A stretch of DNA of 21,216 bases from Flammeovirgaceae bacterium. Its GTDB lineage: Bacteria; Bacteroidota; Bacteroidia; Cytophagales; MED-G16. The notes under the pieces are model-generated. The model was not told the origin of the DNA and ran no database searches. It saw only the letters and a program-made list of their open reading frames with translations. Below are positions 8,815 through 18,113 of the stretch, piece after piece (the stretch's first letter is position 1; each line of letters starts with the position of its first letter). Position numbers and translations under genes: made by a program. The stretch spans positions 1 through 21,216 of the forward strand of contig NZVP01000002.1 in NCBI GenBank assembly GCA_002697405.1, in the 5' to 3' direction.

Positions 8815-9197
8815 ATGATTTTAATATTTTCTGCTTGAGGTCCTTTTTCTGTATTTTCTACTGAAAACCTAACCCTCGTATTCTCTTTGAGCTTTCTTCT
8901 ATCTTGACTTTGAACTGATCTAAGGTGCACAAAAAGGTCACCTCCTTTATCTCTTATTAGAAATCCGTAGCCTTTACTTGGATCGAACCATTTTATGGTT
9001 CCAGTTTCACCTCTAAAATTTCTTTTAATTTTTCTTCCATAAACATAACCAATAATAGATAAGAACCCCAAAGACCAAAAGATAGCTAAAAGTCCGTACA
9101 TTTCTGTACTTCCTGCAGTTATACCTGCCGCATAGACCGCCAAAATTGTATAAATGGAGGCTATTAATCCGCTGGTTATGAAAGATCTAAAAAACAT
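8811..9197 (-). CDS. Membrane-tethered cold-shock-domain protein
   Basis: A 128-aa protein in two parts. Residues ~8-28 and ~34-54 are two hydrophobic segments joined by a short loop, followed by a basic stretch (GRKIKRNFRGE). Residues ~64-128 are a cold-shock domain with GTIKWFDPSKGYGF (RNP1, K75-F79) and DLFVHL (RNP2, D87-H91). The domain should bind single-stranded RNA or DNA. The positive-inside rule puts it on the cytoplasmic face of the inner membrane. Typical Csp proteins are ~70 aa and soluble, so the membrane anchor is the notable feature. It lies 44 nt after valS on the same strand; TATAAT on the minus strand (9220-9215) may give it its own promoter. Confidence 0.85.
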   Translation of the reverse strand: MFFRSFITSGLIASIYTILAVYAAGITAGSTEMYGLLAIFWSLGFLSIIGYVYGRKIKRNFRGETGTIKWFDPSKGYGFLIRDKGGDLFVHLRSVQSQDRRKLKENTRVRFSVENTEKGPQAENIKII

Positions 9198-9241
9198 AAT
9201 TTACTACTGAATTTATTATAACTAATTTTAAAAGTTATGAT

Positions 9242-11989
9242 CTAGCTTAGTCGGCTTATTTCTTTTAACTGCCCTTCTAGGTTATTTAGTTCTTTTGAGA
9301 TCAAATCAAATCTATCTTGTTGATCTTTTACTAAATCTTTAGGAGCCTTATCAATAAATTTTTTGTTATTAAGTTTCAAAGAAAGCATCTTGTGTTCTTG
9401 TGATATTTTCTCAATTTTCTTTGTTAGTCTTTTGCTTTCTTCTATGGGGTCAATTAGTCCTTCCAGAGGAATCAAAATTTTTAAATCCTGAACAACCACG
9501 GTAGCTGATGGAGGGAGTTCATTATTAGAATTTATCCAATCAAGACTTTCTAAACCAGCACTTTCCTTAATTAAATTGGTTAACTCATTAGATCTTTTTT
9601 TATCAGATTTATCACCACCCTGATAAAACCCTTTTATTTTCATTGAAGGTTTAATTAGCATTTCACCTCTTATATTTCTTATGCCAGAGACTATTTCTTT
9701 AAGCCATTCGACAGACTGATACTCCTCATCGGACAGTTCTTCTTTGTATCTAGGTGTTTCTGAAATCATTATGCTTTCATCAGGATATTGATGGAAAGGT
9801 TTGAAATGTAGCCATATTTCTTCGGTTATAAATGGCATTATAGGGTGAGCAAGTCTCAAGGTTTTTTCTAAAAGATTAACCATTGATTTCACTATTTGAG
9901 ACTTATCTATATTCTCCTTAGATAGTTGTATTTTAGATAATTCGACGTACCAGTCACAAAACTCATACCAGATAAATTCATAGATTGCTTTGGTAGCTAA
10001 ATCAAATCTAAAACTTTCAAATGCATCATTCACTTTCTTTACAGTTAGGTTAAATTTATAGTTTATCCATTTTTCGATCAAGTCATCATGTGGCTTCTCT
10101 GACACTCCAGAGTTTTCAATTTGCATCTCAATAAACCTTGAAGCATTCCAGAGTTTATTGCAGAAATTCCGGTAGCCTTCAACTCTTTTCATATCAAAAT
10201 TAATATCTCTTCCGCCAGTTGCCAAAGAGCAAAAAGTAAGTCTTAAGGCATCGGTGCCGTAGGCATGAATTCCATCGGGGAAGTCCTTTTTAGTCTGTTT
10301 TTCAATTTTGTCTTTCATTTGAGGTTGCATAAGACCTTCCGTTCTTTTTTTTGAAAGATCAGTAAGATTTATGCCATCTATGATGTCGAGAGGGTCAAGC
10401 GTGTTGCCCTTTGATTTAGACATCTTAACTCCCTCAGAATCTTTAATTAATCCATGTATTAATATCTTTTTAAAAGGAACTTCGGAAATAAAATGAGTAG
10501 TCATCATAATCATTCTTGCCACCCAGAAGAAAATTATGTCGAAACCAGTAACCAAAACACTAGTGGGATGGTATCTAGATAATAAGTTCTTCTTTTTAGG
10601 CCAACCTAAAGTTGAGAAGGTCCATAATGCAGAGGAAAACCATGTATCTAAGACATCTGAATCCTGCTGAAGTTCTATGTCTTTTAGATCGTATTTCTTT
10701 CTTACTTCATCTTCCGATTTTCCTACATACACATTCTCTTCTTCGTCGAACCAAGCCGGTATTCTATGTCCCCACCACAGCTGTCTGCTTATACACCAAT
10801 CTTGAATGTTATCCATCCATGAAAAATAAGTATTTTCCCAATTTTTAGGAATAAACTCAGTTTCATTTTCTTTAACAACTCTTATTGCTTCTTTAGATAT
10901 CATTTCGACATCTACAAACCATTGTTTTGTCATTAGAGGTTCTAATATGGAATCACTTCTTTGACTCTTTGGAATTTGAATTTTATGTGGCTCAACTTTA
11001 TTCAATAGACCCAGTGAATCCATTTCTTTTAATACTTTTTCTCTGGCTTTAGCTGTTGTTAAGCCCCTAAAATTTTCTGGAACTGATTGATTCAATGTTC
11101 CATCAAGATTTAAAATATTAATGAATTCTAAATCATGCCTTTTTCCTATTTCAAAATCATTAAAGTCATGAGCTGGTGTTATTTTGACACATCCTGTTCC
11201 AAACTCTTCATCTACATAAGAATCCTTTATTATTGGGATTTTTCTGTTAGTGATTGGTAATTTTACAAATTTACCTATTAATCCTTTAAATCTCTCATCG
11301 TTTGGGTTCACTGCTACAGCTGTATCGCCTAACATAGTTTCAGGCCTTGTTGTTGCTACTGTTATGGCATTTCCATTCTCAATTGGGTAATCAAAGTACC
11401 ATAAGGACCCTGACTCTTCTTCAGCAGATACCTCAAGGTCAGATAAAGCAGTTTGTAACACAACGTCCCAATTTACTAGCCTTTCCCCTCTATAGATTAA
11501 ACCTTCATCATAAAGAGAAACGAAGACCTCTTTTACGGCTTCACTTAAATCTTCATTCATTGTAAATGCTTCTCTAGACCAGTCTACCGATGCACCTAAT
11601 CTTCTTAATTGTTGAGTGATCGTGCCTCCAGATTTTTCTTTCCATTCCCACACTCTTTTTTCAAAAGCATCTCTTCCTATGGATTCTTTATCTTTTCCTT
11701 CTGACTCTAGTTGGCGTTCTACTACCATTTGAGTTGCTATGCCAGCATGGTCAACACCAACTTGCCATAAAACATCAAAACCAGACATTCTTTTATGTCT
11801 TATCAAGGCATCCATAAGAGTATTTTGAAACCCATGACCCATATGCAAAGTTCCTGTTACATTTGGAGGGGGAATCATTATGCAAAATGGTTTCTTTTTT
11901 TCATCAGGACTAGCGATAAAGTAACCTGAAGATTCCCAATTTTCGTAGATTTTTTTTTCTATACCCTTAGGTTCATAATTTTTTTTCAT
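9242..11989 (-). CDS. valS: Valyl-tRNA synthetase
   Basis: ValS charges tRNA-Val with valine and edits mis-attached threonine. At 915 aa it is a normal-length class Ia synthetase. The HIGH-type motif lies at residues 49-52 (H-M-G-H, after PPPNVTGTL) and KMSKS at 522-526. The inserted editing domain lies between them and includes ATTRPETMLGDTAVAV and GTGCVKITPAHDFND. The anticodon-binding helical domain follows. The last ~70 residues form the lysine- and glutamate-rich coiled-coil arm typical of bacterial ValS. The start overlaps the holC stop by 4 nt, so translation is coupled in the order pepA-holC-valS, as in E. coli. Confidence 0.97.
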   Translation of the reverse strand: MKKNYEPKGIEKKIYENWESSGYFIASPDEKKKPFCIMIPPPNVTGTLHMGHGFQNTLMDALIRHKRMSGFDVLWQVGVDHAGIATQMVVERQLESEGKDKESIGRDAFEKRVWEWKEKSGGTITQQLRRLGASVDWSREAFTMNEDLSEAVKEVFVSLYDEGLIYRGERLVNWDVVLQTALSDLEVSAEEESGSLWYFDYPIENGNAITVATTRPETMLGDTAVAVNPNDERFKGLIGKFVKLPITNRKIPIIKDSYVDEEFGTGCVKITPAHDFNDFEIGKRHDLEFINILNLDGTLNQSVPENFRGLTTAKAREKVLKEMDSLGLLNKVEPHKIQIPKSQRSDSILEPLMTKQWFVDVEMISKEAIRVVKENETEFIPKNWENTYFSWMDNIQDWCISRQLWWGHRIPAWFDEEENVYVGKSEDEVRKKYDLKDIELQQDSDVLDTWFSSALWTFSTLGWPKKKNLLSRYHPTSVLVTGFDIIFFWVARMIMMTTHFISEVPFKKILIHGLIKDSEGVKMSKSKGNTLDPLDIIDGINLTDLSKKRTEGLMQPQMKDKIEKQTKKDFPDGIHAYGTDALRLTFCSLATGGRDINFDMKRVEGYRNFCNKLWNASRFIEMQIENSGVSEKPHDDLIEKWINYKFNLTVKKVNDAFESFRFDLATKAIYEFIWYEFCDWYVELSKIQLSKENIDKSQIVKSMVNLLEKTLRLAHPIMPFITEEIWLHFKPFHQYPDESIMISETPRYKEELSDEEYQSVEWLKEIVSGIRNIRGEMLIKPSMKIKGFYQGGDKSDKKRSNELTNLIKESAGLESLDWINSNNELPPSATVVVQDLKILIPLEGLIDPIEESKRLTKKIEKISQEHKMLSLKLNNKKFIDKAPKDLVKDQQDRFDLISKELNNLEGQLKEISRLS

Positions 11990-12432
11990 ATTTGATCTAA
12001 GAATTCGGGTGTTAGGCCAATTTTTTTACACTCTGACCAGGTATCTGCTGCCTTCCTTCTCAATTCTGCACCGTCCATGATAACTAACTGATAATAAGTT
12101 TCATAATGCTCTAGCGTATTAGGCATATCAGGCGAAATGTTTATTAAAGAATCAGAGTTAGTTGAGAATTTAGTTCCTGGGTAACCTATTTGAATAGGTT
12201 CATCTAAATTTATCTTATGGGCAAGCTGGTGAGGAAGTAATAATTCTTTTGGGATTTCCCATAAGAGTTCATCAAGTTTTTCTGCTTGCTTAAGATCATC
12301 ACAATAGATATCTATCTTTCTTGATTTTTTTAAGCCGTTTTCACCTAAGTATAAATTTGCAGTTAATTCACAAGAGAATTGCAATGCTTCTTCAAAAGAT
12401 GCACCAGAAGCTATAAATTTAGCTTCAAGCAT
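11986..12432 (-). CDS. holC: DNA polymerase III chi subunit
   Basis: Chi binds the C-terminal tail of SSB and, through psi, the clamp loader, helping primer hand-off and loader stability. The 148 aa match E. coli chi in length. The Rossmann-like core is clear: KIDIYCDDLKQAEKLDELLW (residues 39-58) is the family signature, followed by LPHQLA and the PIQIGY strand. The N-terminus is somewhat divergent, as usual for chi. It sits between pepA (2-nt gap) and valS (4-nt overlap), the classic gammaproteobacterial order. Its binding partner psi is encoded separately in this window, at 3829-4221. Confidence 0.92.
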   Translation of the reverse strand: MLEAKFIASGASFEEALQFSCELTANLYLGENGLKKSRKIDIYCDDLKQAEKLDELLWEIPKELLLPHQLAHKINLDEPIQIGYPGTKFSTNSDSLINISPDMPNTLEHYETYYQLVIMDGAELRRKAADTWSECKKIGLTPEFLDQI

Positions 12433-12434
12433 TA

Positions 12435-13949
12435 CTAAGCTTTATCAATCAAATATTGGCTTAATAATGGAACTGGTCTTCCGGATCCCCCCTTTGCAGC
12501 GCCTTTGTAACTAGCAGTCCCTGCAACATCTAAGTGAGCCCAAGGAAAATCTTCAGCGAATCTAGATAAGAAGCAAGCGGCAGTAATCGTTCCAGCTCTT
12601 CCCCCAATATTTGCGATATCTGCAAAATTACTATCTAAATCTTTTTGGTAGACATCCCAAAGTGGTAGTTGCCAAGCCTTATCAGAAGCTTTTTGACCAG
12701 CATTTAATAAATCTTTAGCTAATTTATCATTATTATTCATTAATCCAGAAGTTGAGTATCCTAGAGCGATTATTACAGCTCCAGTAAGAGTTGCTATATC
12801 AACCACTGTTTTAGGCTTAAATCTTTTAACATAAGTTAAGGCATCAGCTAAAACCAACCTTCCTTCAGCATCTGTATTTAAGATTTCAACTGTTAGTCCT
12901 GACATCGTTTTGACTACATCACCAGGTTTAGTTGCTTTACTGCCAGGCATATTTTCAGCACTCGCAACAACGCCTACCACATTTATAGGTAGTTTAAGTT
13001 CAGAAACAACTTGCATGGTCGCAATTACACTAGCTGCACCACACATATCAAATTTCATTTCGTCCATAGCGGCACCAGGTTTTAAGCTTATTCCTCCTGT
13101 ATCAAAAGTTATTCCTTTTCCAACAATGGCATAAGGCTGGTCACCTTTTTTTCCACCTAGATAAGACATAGAAATAAGTTTCGATTCTTGAGCACTTCCA
13201 TTGCCTACTGAGAGTAAGCAGTCCATACCCATTTTTTTCATTTCTCTCTCTCCAAAAACTTTACAAGAAAGTTTTGCATATTTTTTTGCCGCTGCCCTAG
13301 AAGTCGAAGCTAAATAAGAAGGAGTACAAATATTTCCTGGAAGGTTAGCAAGGTCTTTAGCGGCATTCATGCCTTGCCCAATAACTTGACCTGTTTTTAA
13401 AGCTTTTCTTTGATTTGTTGCAGATAGAGATGATTCTAAAAATAAATTTACTTTTTTTAAGCGATTAACAGATTTATTTTTTTTATTAAGTTTCGCATCA
13501 TATGTATAAACTCTATTCTCAAAAAAGGTTGCCATTTTTTGTAACAACCAAGAATCATTTTGTGACTTATTAGAATATTTTAGAGAAGGAAAACAGATAG
13601 AAGCATTATTGGATTTACTTGATTTTAATGAACTTATTGTCGAGTTTAATATTTTATCTATATCTTCGTTAGACAGTAGATCTTTTGATTTTCCAAATCC
13701 TATCAAATAAAGTCTTTCTGCCGATAATCCTTCTGGAGCAGCAACATATGCTTGTTGACCAACTTTGCCCTCAAACTCCTTTCTTTTTGCTAATTTTTTT
13801 ATCACTCCATTAGTTGCTTGATCAATCTTAGATGATATTGGATTCAAAGCATTGCCTTCATTTACTCCAATGATAAGAGAGTCTGACTTCACTTTAAGAA
13901 GGTTTTTTTTCAAATCTTGTTGTAAGGCTAAAGATAGTCTTTTTTTCAT
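12435..13949 (-). CDS. pepA: Leucyl aminopeptidase PepA (M17 family)
   Basis: A cytosolic di-metal aminopeptidase that removes N-terminal residues, preferring leucine; in E. coli it also binds DNA as a recombination accessory factor. The 504 aa include all E. coli active-site residues at a constant +8 offset: K278, D283, K290, D301, D360, E362 and R364, the last three in the NTDAEGRLVLADAL signature. The N-terminal macro-like domain (1-~170) is lysine-rich and divergent. The start is ATG at 13949, with GAGGAG (13960-13955 on the minus strand) 5 nt upstream, a strong ribosome binding site. It leads the pepA-holC-valS cluster and diverges from lptF across 128 bp. Confidence 0.96.
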   Translation of the reverse strand: MKKRLSLALQQDLKKNLLKVKSDSLIIGVNEGNALNPISSKIDQATNGVIKKLAKRKEFEGKVGQQAYVAAPEGLSAERLYLIGFGKSKDLLSNEDIDKILNSTISSLKSSKSNNASICFPSLKYSNKSQNDSWLLQKMATFFENRVYTYDAKLNKKNKSVNRLKKVNLFLESSLSATNQRKALKTGQVIGQGMNAAKDLANLPGNICTPSYLASTSRAAAKKYAKLSCKVFGEREMKKMGMDCLLSVGNGSAQESKLISMSYLGGKKGDQPYAIVGKGITFDTGGISLKPGAAMDEMKFDMCGAASVIATMQVVSELKLPINVVGVVASAENMPGSKATKPGDVVKTMSGLTVEILNTDAEGRLVLADALTYVKRFKPKTVVDIATLTGAVIIALGYSTSGLMNNNDKLAKDLLNAGQKASDKAWQLPLWDVYQKDLDSNFADIANIGGRAGTITAACFLSRFAEDFPWAHLDVAGTASYKGAAKGGSGRPVPLLSQYLIDKA

Positions 13950-14077
13950 TTTTTCTCCTCTTTTCTTTATGTAAATTCTAATACTATTTTACAGAGATTA
14001 AATTAATTTAAACTTCATTAAAGATTATTGGTCCAATACAGAGTAGGATTAACCCATTAAGTATTAAATTCTTCATT
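13950..14077. promoter_or_regulatory. Divergent spacer between pepA and lptF, promoter region
   Basis: This 128-bp AT-rich spacer must hold promoters for both clusters. On the minus strand TAGAAT (13980-13975) is a candidate -10 for pepA, with only a weak -35. On the plus strand no clear pair of boxes stands out for lptF. ATTGGTCCAAT at 14027-14037 is a perfect 11-bp palindrome that could be an operator half or chance. There is no obvious ribosome binding site before the lptF ATG. Confidence 0.3.
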
Positions 14078-15097
14078 ATGATTTTAAATCGTTACTTTCT
14101 AAAAACTATTTTCTCATATACAGCCTCGGTAAGCGTAATTTTTCTTTTGATAATAGTCTCATCAAGGTCTATACAATATCTAGACCAGGCAGCTAGAGGA
14201 GAAATAAACCCAGAGGTAGTATTTTGGATTATTCTTTTTCGACTACCTGAATTTGGACAAATTATATTACCCCTTAGTTTTTTCATAGGCATTGTTTTAA
14301 CTCTAGGAAAATTGCGCTCAGAGAGCGAATTTGTGGTCATGCAACAAAACGGTTTCTCTTCTATAAGGCTTCATACTTTGCTCGTCTCATGTGGCATCTT
14401 AATTTGTGGTGTAATTTTTTCTCTTTCTGCATGGTTAACCCCTCAATTTGATCTGCATATTAAAGAAATGCTTGAGCAAAAAACTTTAAAAGAAAAGATA
14501 GTAGCTTTAACACCTGGGGAATTTCATAAAATTAGTGAATCAACACTCATCTATTCGGAAGAGAGTATTGATGAAGATTTAATAAAAGTATTTATTAAAA
14601 ATACACCCAATAAAAATCAAAGTAGAGAGCTTTTGGTTTTTGCTGAGAAAGCTCACGTAGAAGAATCAATAAAAGATAGTTTTAATATCAAAAATGGAAG
14701 CCTTTTCTTTTCAGATGAATCTGAGAATTTTTCCAAACTATCATTCAAAGAAATGAAGTTAAAAGTTTCCTCAGACACTGATGTTAGTCCTGTTAAAAAA
14801 CAAAATCTTGATGCGCTAGGGCCATCGGATACGATTTGGTTATTGTCTATTTCTGTCATGACCATAATAAGCGTTTTTTTGGCAATCCCTTTAAGTGATG
14901 GCAACCCAAGAGAAGGGAGATACAAAAAAGTATTACCTGCTTTGCTTGTTTTCTCTCTATATTTAGGTCTTTTGATCGCTGGCAGGGGAGTGAGTGATTT
15001 GTCTCTTGTAAATAAAATCTATTCAATGGCATTCGTTCATTTATTTTTTCTGATACTGTCCTTTTATCTTTACTTTCGTAAAAATCATAGGGTTTAG
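14078..15097 (+). CDS. lptF: LPS export ABC transporter permease LptF
   Basis: LptF forms with LptG and LptB the inner-membrane LptB2FG complex that extracts LPS and sends it to the outer membrane through the LptC/A bridge. The 339 aa show the expected layout: three N-terminal helices (about 10-32, 55-75, 97-120), a periplasmic jellyroll domain (about 125-245) and three C-terminal helices (from ~253). LPLSFFIGIVLTLGKLRSES followed by E and VVMQQNG is the conserved coupling-helix region that contacts LptB. lptG starts 2 nt after the stop, so the pair is cotranscribed and probably coupled. It diverges from pepA exactly as in E. coli. Confidence 0.93.
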   Translation: MILNRYFLKTIFSYTASVSVIFLLIIVSSRSIQYLDQAARGEINPEVVFWIILFRLPEFGQIILPLSFFIGIVLTLGKLRSESEFVVMQQNGFSSIRLHTLLVSCGILICGVIFSLSAWLTPQFDLHIKEMLEQKTLKEKIVALTPGEFHKISESTLIYSEESIDEDLIKVFIKNTPNKNQSRELLVFAEKAHVEESIKDSFNIKNGSLFFSDESENFSKLSFKEMKLKVSSDTDVSPVKKQNLDALGPSDTIWLLSISVMTIISVFLAIPLSDGNPREGRYKKVLPALLVFSLYLGLLIAGRGVSDLSLVNKIYSMAFVHLFFLILSFYLYFRKNHRV

Positions 15098-15099
15098 TC

Positions 15100-16158
15100 A
15101 TGAATTTATTTTTAGGAGACCTTATCGATAGAAATATTTCTAAGAGAGTTTTATCTAGTATTTTTGTGGTTGCATTAGCTATTATTTTTTTAGACCTAAT
15201 ATTTACTATTCTATCCGAATTATCCGATCTTTCAGAAGGTTACAACTTAAGTGATGCTCTCCTATACTCTATTTCTTCACTGCCTTACTCCATTTACGAT
15301 TTTCTGTCTTATATTTGCTTGATAGGGGTTTTAGTTGCTTTAGGAAACTTATTAGAGGAAGGGGAGATAACAGCTGCAAGGATTTTAGGTAAATCAGATA
15401 TTAGAATTATCTGGGCTTCAATCAAACCAGTAATTTTAGTTTTAATTGTGGGTGTTTTGAGCTCTCAATTGTTTATTCCAGGCCTTTCTCAGAACTCAGA
15501 GGAAACAAGACTACTTAAACAAAATAGAATTAGTTTAGATGATGGTTATTGGTTGGTATCTGATTCATCAGTGAGTTATTTCAAATCAACAACAAATTCA
15601 AATTCCATCCAAGATATTACAATCTATAAACTAAATGACTCTTTCGAATTACAGGAGATCACAAAAGCCAAAGAAGCAGATAAGACAAATAATTCATGGA
15701 TTTTATCTGATGTGGAAATTGTTAACGTAGAAAATGGAGCTAAAGAGTCTATAAAAGAGTTGGATTGGGGTGAAGGACCAATGGATGAAGACTTTAACCT
15801 GATATTATCACCTAAATATTTTTCGCTCACTCAGTTATATAAAAATGTAAATGGAGAACAGTCTCAGTATAGACAGGATATTCTTTTATTAGAGTTTTGG
15901 AGAAAAGCCCTACAGCCAGTATTTTCAATTTTATTGGTTATTTTGGCCGCTTCTTTCGTATTTGGCCCAACTAGAGATCAAAAAATAGGGCAAAGAGTCG
16001 TTACTGGAATAGTGTTAGCCTTTTCTTTAAGCATCTCACAGAGGTTATGCGAAAGCATGGCACTAGTATCTTTGTTGTCGCCATTGACCTCAGTTATGAT
16101 CCCTATCTTTATAGTCTTACTCTTGACTTTATTTGCCTGGAAATTCAAGTCTCTTTAG
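15100..16158 (+). CDS. lptG: LPS export ABC transporter permease LptG
   Basis: This is the second permease of LptB2FG, 352 aa, with the same 3 + jellyroll + 3 helix plan as LptF. The coupling segment reads LIGVLVALGNLLEEGEITAA followed by RILG, which is typical of LptG. The periplasmic domain spans roughly residues 130-260, and the last three helices end at the C-terminus. The final 30 nt overlap the opposing RDD-protein gene, so the C-terminal residues of both proteins are encoded in shared DNA. No intrinsic terminator is visible after it. Confidence 0.92.
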   Translation: MNLFLGDLIDRNISKRVLSSIFVVALAIIFLDLIFTILSELSDLSEGYNLSDALLYSISSLPYSIYDFLSYICLIGVLVALGNLLEEGEITAARILGKSDIRIIWASIKPVILVLIVGVLSSQLFIPGLSQNSEETRLLKQNRISLDDGYWLVSDSSVSYFKSTTNSNSIQDITIYKLNDSFELQEITKAKEADKTNNSWILSDVEIVNVENGAKESIKELDWGEGPMDEDFNLILSPKYFSLTQLYKNVNGEQSQYRQDILLLEFWRKALQPVFSILLVILAASFVFGPTRDQKIGQRVVTGIVLAFSLSISQRLCESMALVSLLSPLTSVMIPIFIVLLLTLFAWKFKSL

Positions 16159-16563
16159 ATCAATAATTTGGGTTTTTGTAATCAAATCAGATAAAGATTT
16201 ATTTTCCTTATGAAATAGAATAAAGATATACCCTACGCCTAGAATTAAAAAGGAAAGTACAGAAGCAAAGCACCTAAAAAAACAAATTTGAATCGATAAA
16301 TTTTTCTCTTTTCTAACAAGTTGTAGTTTCCACGCTTGCATGCCAACAGTTTGACCGTTATTTGAAATCCAAAAGTATGTATAGAAGAACGGGCCACTCA
16401 GTATAATAATCAAAAGCTGAACTAAGCCAGCAAAACTATTACTTTCTGCATAGCCGCCATTGATGATAACTAGCAATAAGCTCAAAGAGAGCACTATTCC
16501 TATAACAATTAATGTGTCATAAACAAGCGAAAAGACTCTTTTAAAAAATCCTGCACCGATCAT
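16129..16563 (-). CDS. RDD-family membrane protein
   Basis: A 144-aa inner-membrane protein with four hydrophobic segments. The RDD signature is present: R9 and D16 in the first helix (FFKRVFSLVYD) and D126 in SLSDLITKTQ near the C-terminus. The segment NNGQTVGMQAWKLQLV (69-84) is a second conserved family block. RDD proteins have no firm general function; roles in ion transport have been shown for some. A gene of this family next to lptG is also seen in other gammaproteobacteria, as I recall. The tail overlaps lptG by 30 nt. The gene diverges from the peptide transporter, and no clear ribosome binding site precedes its ATG. Confidence 0.82.
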   Translation of the reverse strand: MIGAGFFKRVFSLVYDTLIVIGIVLSLSLLLVIINGGYAESNSFAGLVQLLIIILSGPFFYTYFWISNNGQTVGMQAWKLQLVRKEKNLSIQICFFRCFASVLSFLILGVGYIFILFHKENKSLSDLITKTQIIDLKRLEFPGK

Positions 16564-16569
16564 AATAGT

Positions 16570-16598
16570 TTGGTCATAGTAAATTAATTGATTATTCT
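16570..16598 (+). promoter_or_regulatory. Possible promoter of the peptide transporter gene
   Basis: TTGGTC (16570-16575) and TATTCT (16593-16598) are separated by the ideal 17 nt in the 57-bp divergent spacer. Both boxes are partial matches. AAGGA at 16609-16613 lies 7 nt before the ATG and is a good ribosome binding site. Confidence 0.3.
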
Positions 16599-16620
16599 AT
16601 AGATAAATAAGGAACATATT

Positions 16621-18108
16621 ATGAATGAATTAGCAAAAGCAAGTAATGACACATACTTTTTAGGACACCCTAAAGGGTTAGTAACACTTTTTTTAACAGA
16701 GATGTGGGAAAGGATGTCCTATTACGGGATGAGAGGATTACTGGTTTTGTTTATGACAAGAGAAGTAGTGGAAGGTGGTTTAAATTTAGACACAGGTACA
16801 GCCATGGCAATTTACGGGGTTTATGGCGCTTCCGTCTACTTCTTATGTGTTCCAGGAGGCTGGGTAGCAGACAAGCTTTTTGGAGCTCAAAGGACGGTAT
16901 TAATAGGAGCAATAATTATTACATTAGGTCACTATATTCTTGCTCTACCTTTCGAAAAGACATTCTTTTTGGGCTTAGTGTTTGTATCAATAGGAACCGG
17001 TCTATTGAAACCTAATATTTCTACAATAGTAGGACAGCTTTACAAACCAGGCGATATAAGAATAGACGCTGGCTACACAATATTTTACATGTCTATAAAT
17101 ATTGGAAGTATGTTAGGTTTCCTTGTTTGTGGTTACTTAGGAGAGAAGGTTGGATGGCATTGGGGTTTTGGCGCTGCTGGAGTTGGAATGACTTTTGGAG
17201 TAATACAATATATTGTTTCAAAATCTTCACTGGGAGAAGCTGGTCTAAAACCAACCCTTGGTGAAGAAGAGGATAAAGCTAAATATCTTTCTATGTTCTC
17301 AATCTCTTCAGTCTTACTATCTCTTGTCATTATTTCTGGATTTGTTGGTTTATGGAGTATTGACCCTGAATTACTGAATCAAATAATCGTATATTTGATA
17401 CTCATAGTTGCAATTTTTTATTTCGTATATTTGTATCTATTTGCAGGACTAAATAAAGCTGAGAAAGGTAATATTTCTATGTTGTTATTATTGTTTATCG
17501 GATCTGTTTTATTCTGGGCTGGTTTTGATCAAGGTGGTTCTTCATTGAATTTATTTGCAAAAGACTATACTGATTTATTTATTTTTGGATGGGAAATGCC
17601 TGCTACTTTTCTTCAAGTAGCAAATCCTTTAATGGTAGTTATTTTTGCTCCATTCTTCGCAGCTTTTTGGATAAATTTAGGAAAACGTAATCTAGATCTA
17701 GATACTCCTCAAAAATTTGCACTTGGATGTTTTTTAATGGCTATAGGTTTTTTCGTAATGATCTTCGGAGTAGAGGTGGCTTTAGAAAATGAGAAAGCAG
17801 GAGTTAAGTGGCTATTATTAACTTATCTTTTCCATACTTTAGGAGAACTATGTTTAAGTCCAGTAGGTTTATCGGCTACTGCAAAATATTCTCCAAAAAG
17901 GTATAAAGGTCAAATGATGGGGATATGGTTTTTGTCTTCTTCTCTGGCAGCCGGTTTAGCAGGACTTTTAGCAAGTAAATCGTTTGAATCAGGCATATCC
18001 AGTATGCCGAGCTTGTTTAATCAGATTATTCTTGCTTTGGTAGTTGTAGGAGTCATTCTAATTATTGCAAATAAATTTGTTAAGGCGACAACTAATTTAG
18101 AGGATTAG
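16621..18108 (+). CDS. POT-family proton-dependent oligopeptide transporter
   Basis: This transporter imports di- and tripeptides with protons across the inner membrane. The 495 aa have about 14 hydrophobic segments, as in bacterial POT proteins such as DtpA. The proton-coupling ExxER motif is E27-M-W-E30-R31 in helix 1, followed by Y34-Y35-G. The PTR2 signatures are GGWVADKLFGAQRT (helices 2-3), GLLKPNIST with its conserved lysine, FYMSINIGSMLG, and GELCLSPVGL with a conserved glutamate in the C-terminal half. The start is ATG at 16621, with AAGGA 7 nt upstream. A 59-aa membrane protein gene follows within 5 nt, and peptides taken up could feed pepA (inference). Confidence 0.93.
   Translation: MNELAKASNDTYFLGHPKGLVTLFLTEMWERMSYYGMRGLLVLFMTREVVEGGLNLDTGTAMAIYGVYGASVYFLCVPGGWVADKLFGAQRTVLIGAIIITLGHYILALPFEKTFFLGLVFVSIGTGLLKPNISTIVGQLYKPGDIRIDAGYTIFYMSINIGSMLGFLVCGYLGEKVGWHWGFGAAGVGMTFGVIQYIVSKSSLGEAGLKPTLGEEEDKAKYLSMFSISSVLLSLVIISGFVGLWSIDPELLNQIIVYLILIVAIFYFVYLYLFAGLNKAEKGNISMLLLLFIGSVLFWAGFDQGGSSLNLFAKDYTDLFIFGWEMPATFLQVANPLMVVIFAPFFAAFWINLGKRNLDLDTPQKFALGCFLMAIGFFVMIFGVEVALENEKAGVKWLLLTYLFHTLGELCLSPVGLSATAKYSPKRYKGQMMGIWFLSSSLAAGLAGLLASKSFESGISSMPSLFNQIILALVVVGVILIIANKFVKATTNLED
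18099..18104 (+). promoter_or_regulatory. Ribosome binding site for the 59-aa ORF
   Basis: AGAGGA lies inside the last codons of the transporter gene and 9 nt before the TTG at 18114. It supports translation of the small downstream ORF from a non-ATG start, coupled to the transporter. Confidence 0.45.
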
Positions 18109-18113
18109 AAATC

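Noticed and set aside
9218..9238. ATAACT/AGTTAT inverted repeat after valS as a terminator
   Set aside because: The stem is all weak pairs apart from one, and no T-run follows on the leftward transcript; it also overlaps a possible promoter of the cold-shock gene.
10612..11565. Plus-strand ORFs of 78 and 72 aa inside valS
   Set aside because: They are antisense to conserved synthetase sequence, rich in Leu/His, with no family likeness.
16704..17015. 103-aa ORF in another plus-strand frame of the transporter gene
   Set aside because: It is a shifted frame of the POT coding sequence; its Arg/Ser-rich translation is typical of a shadow frame.
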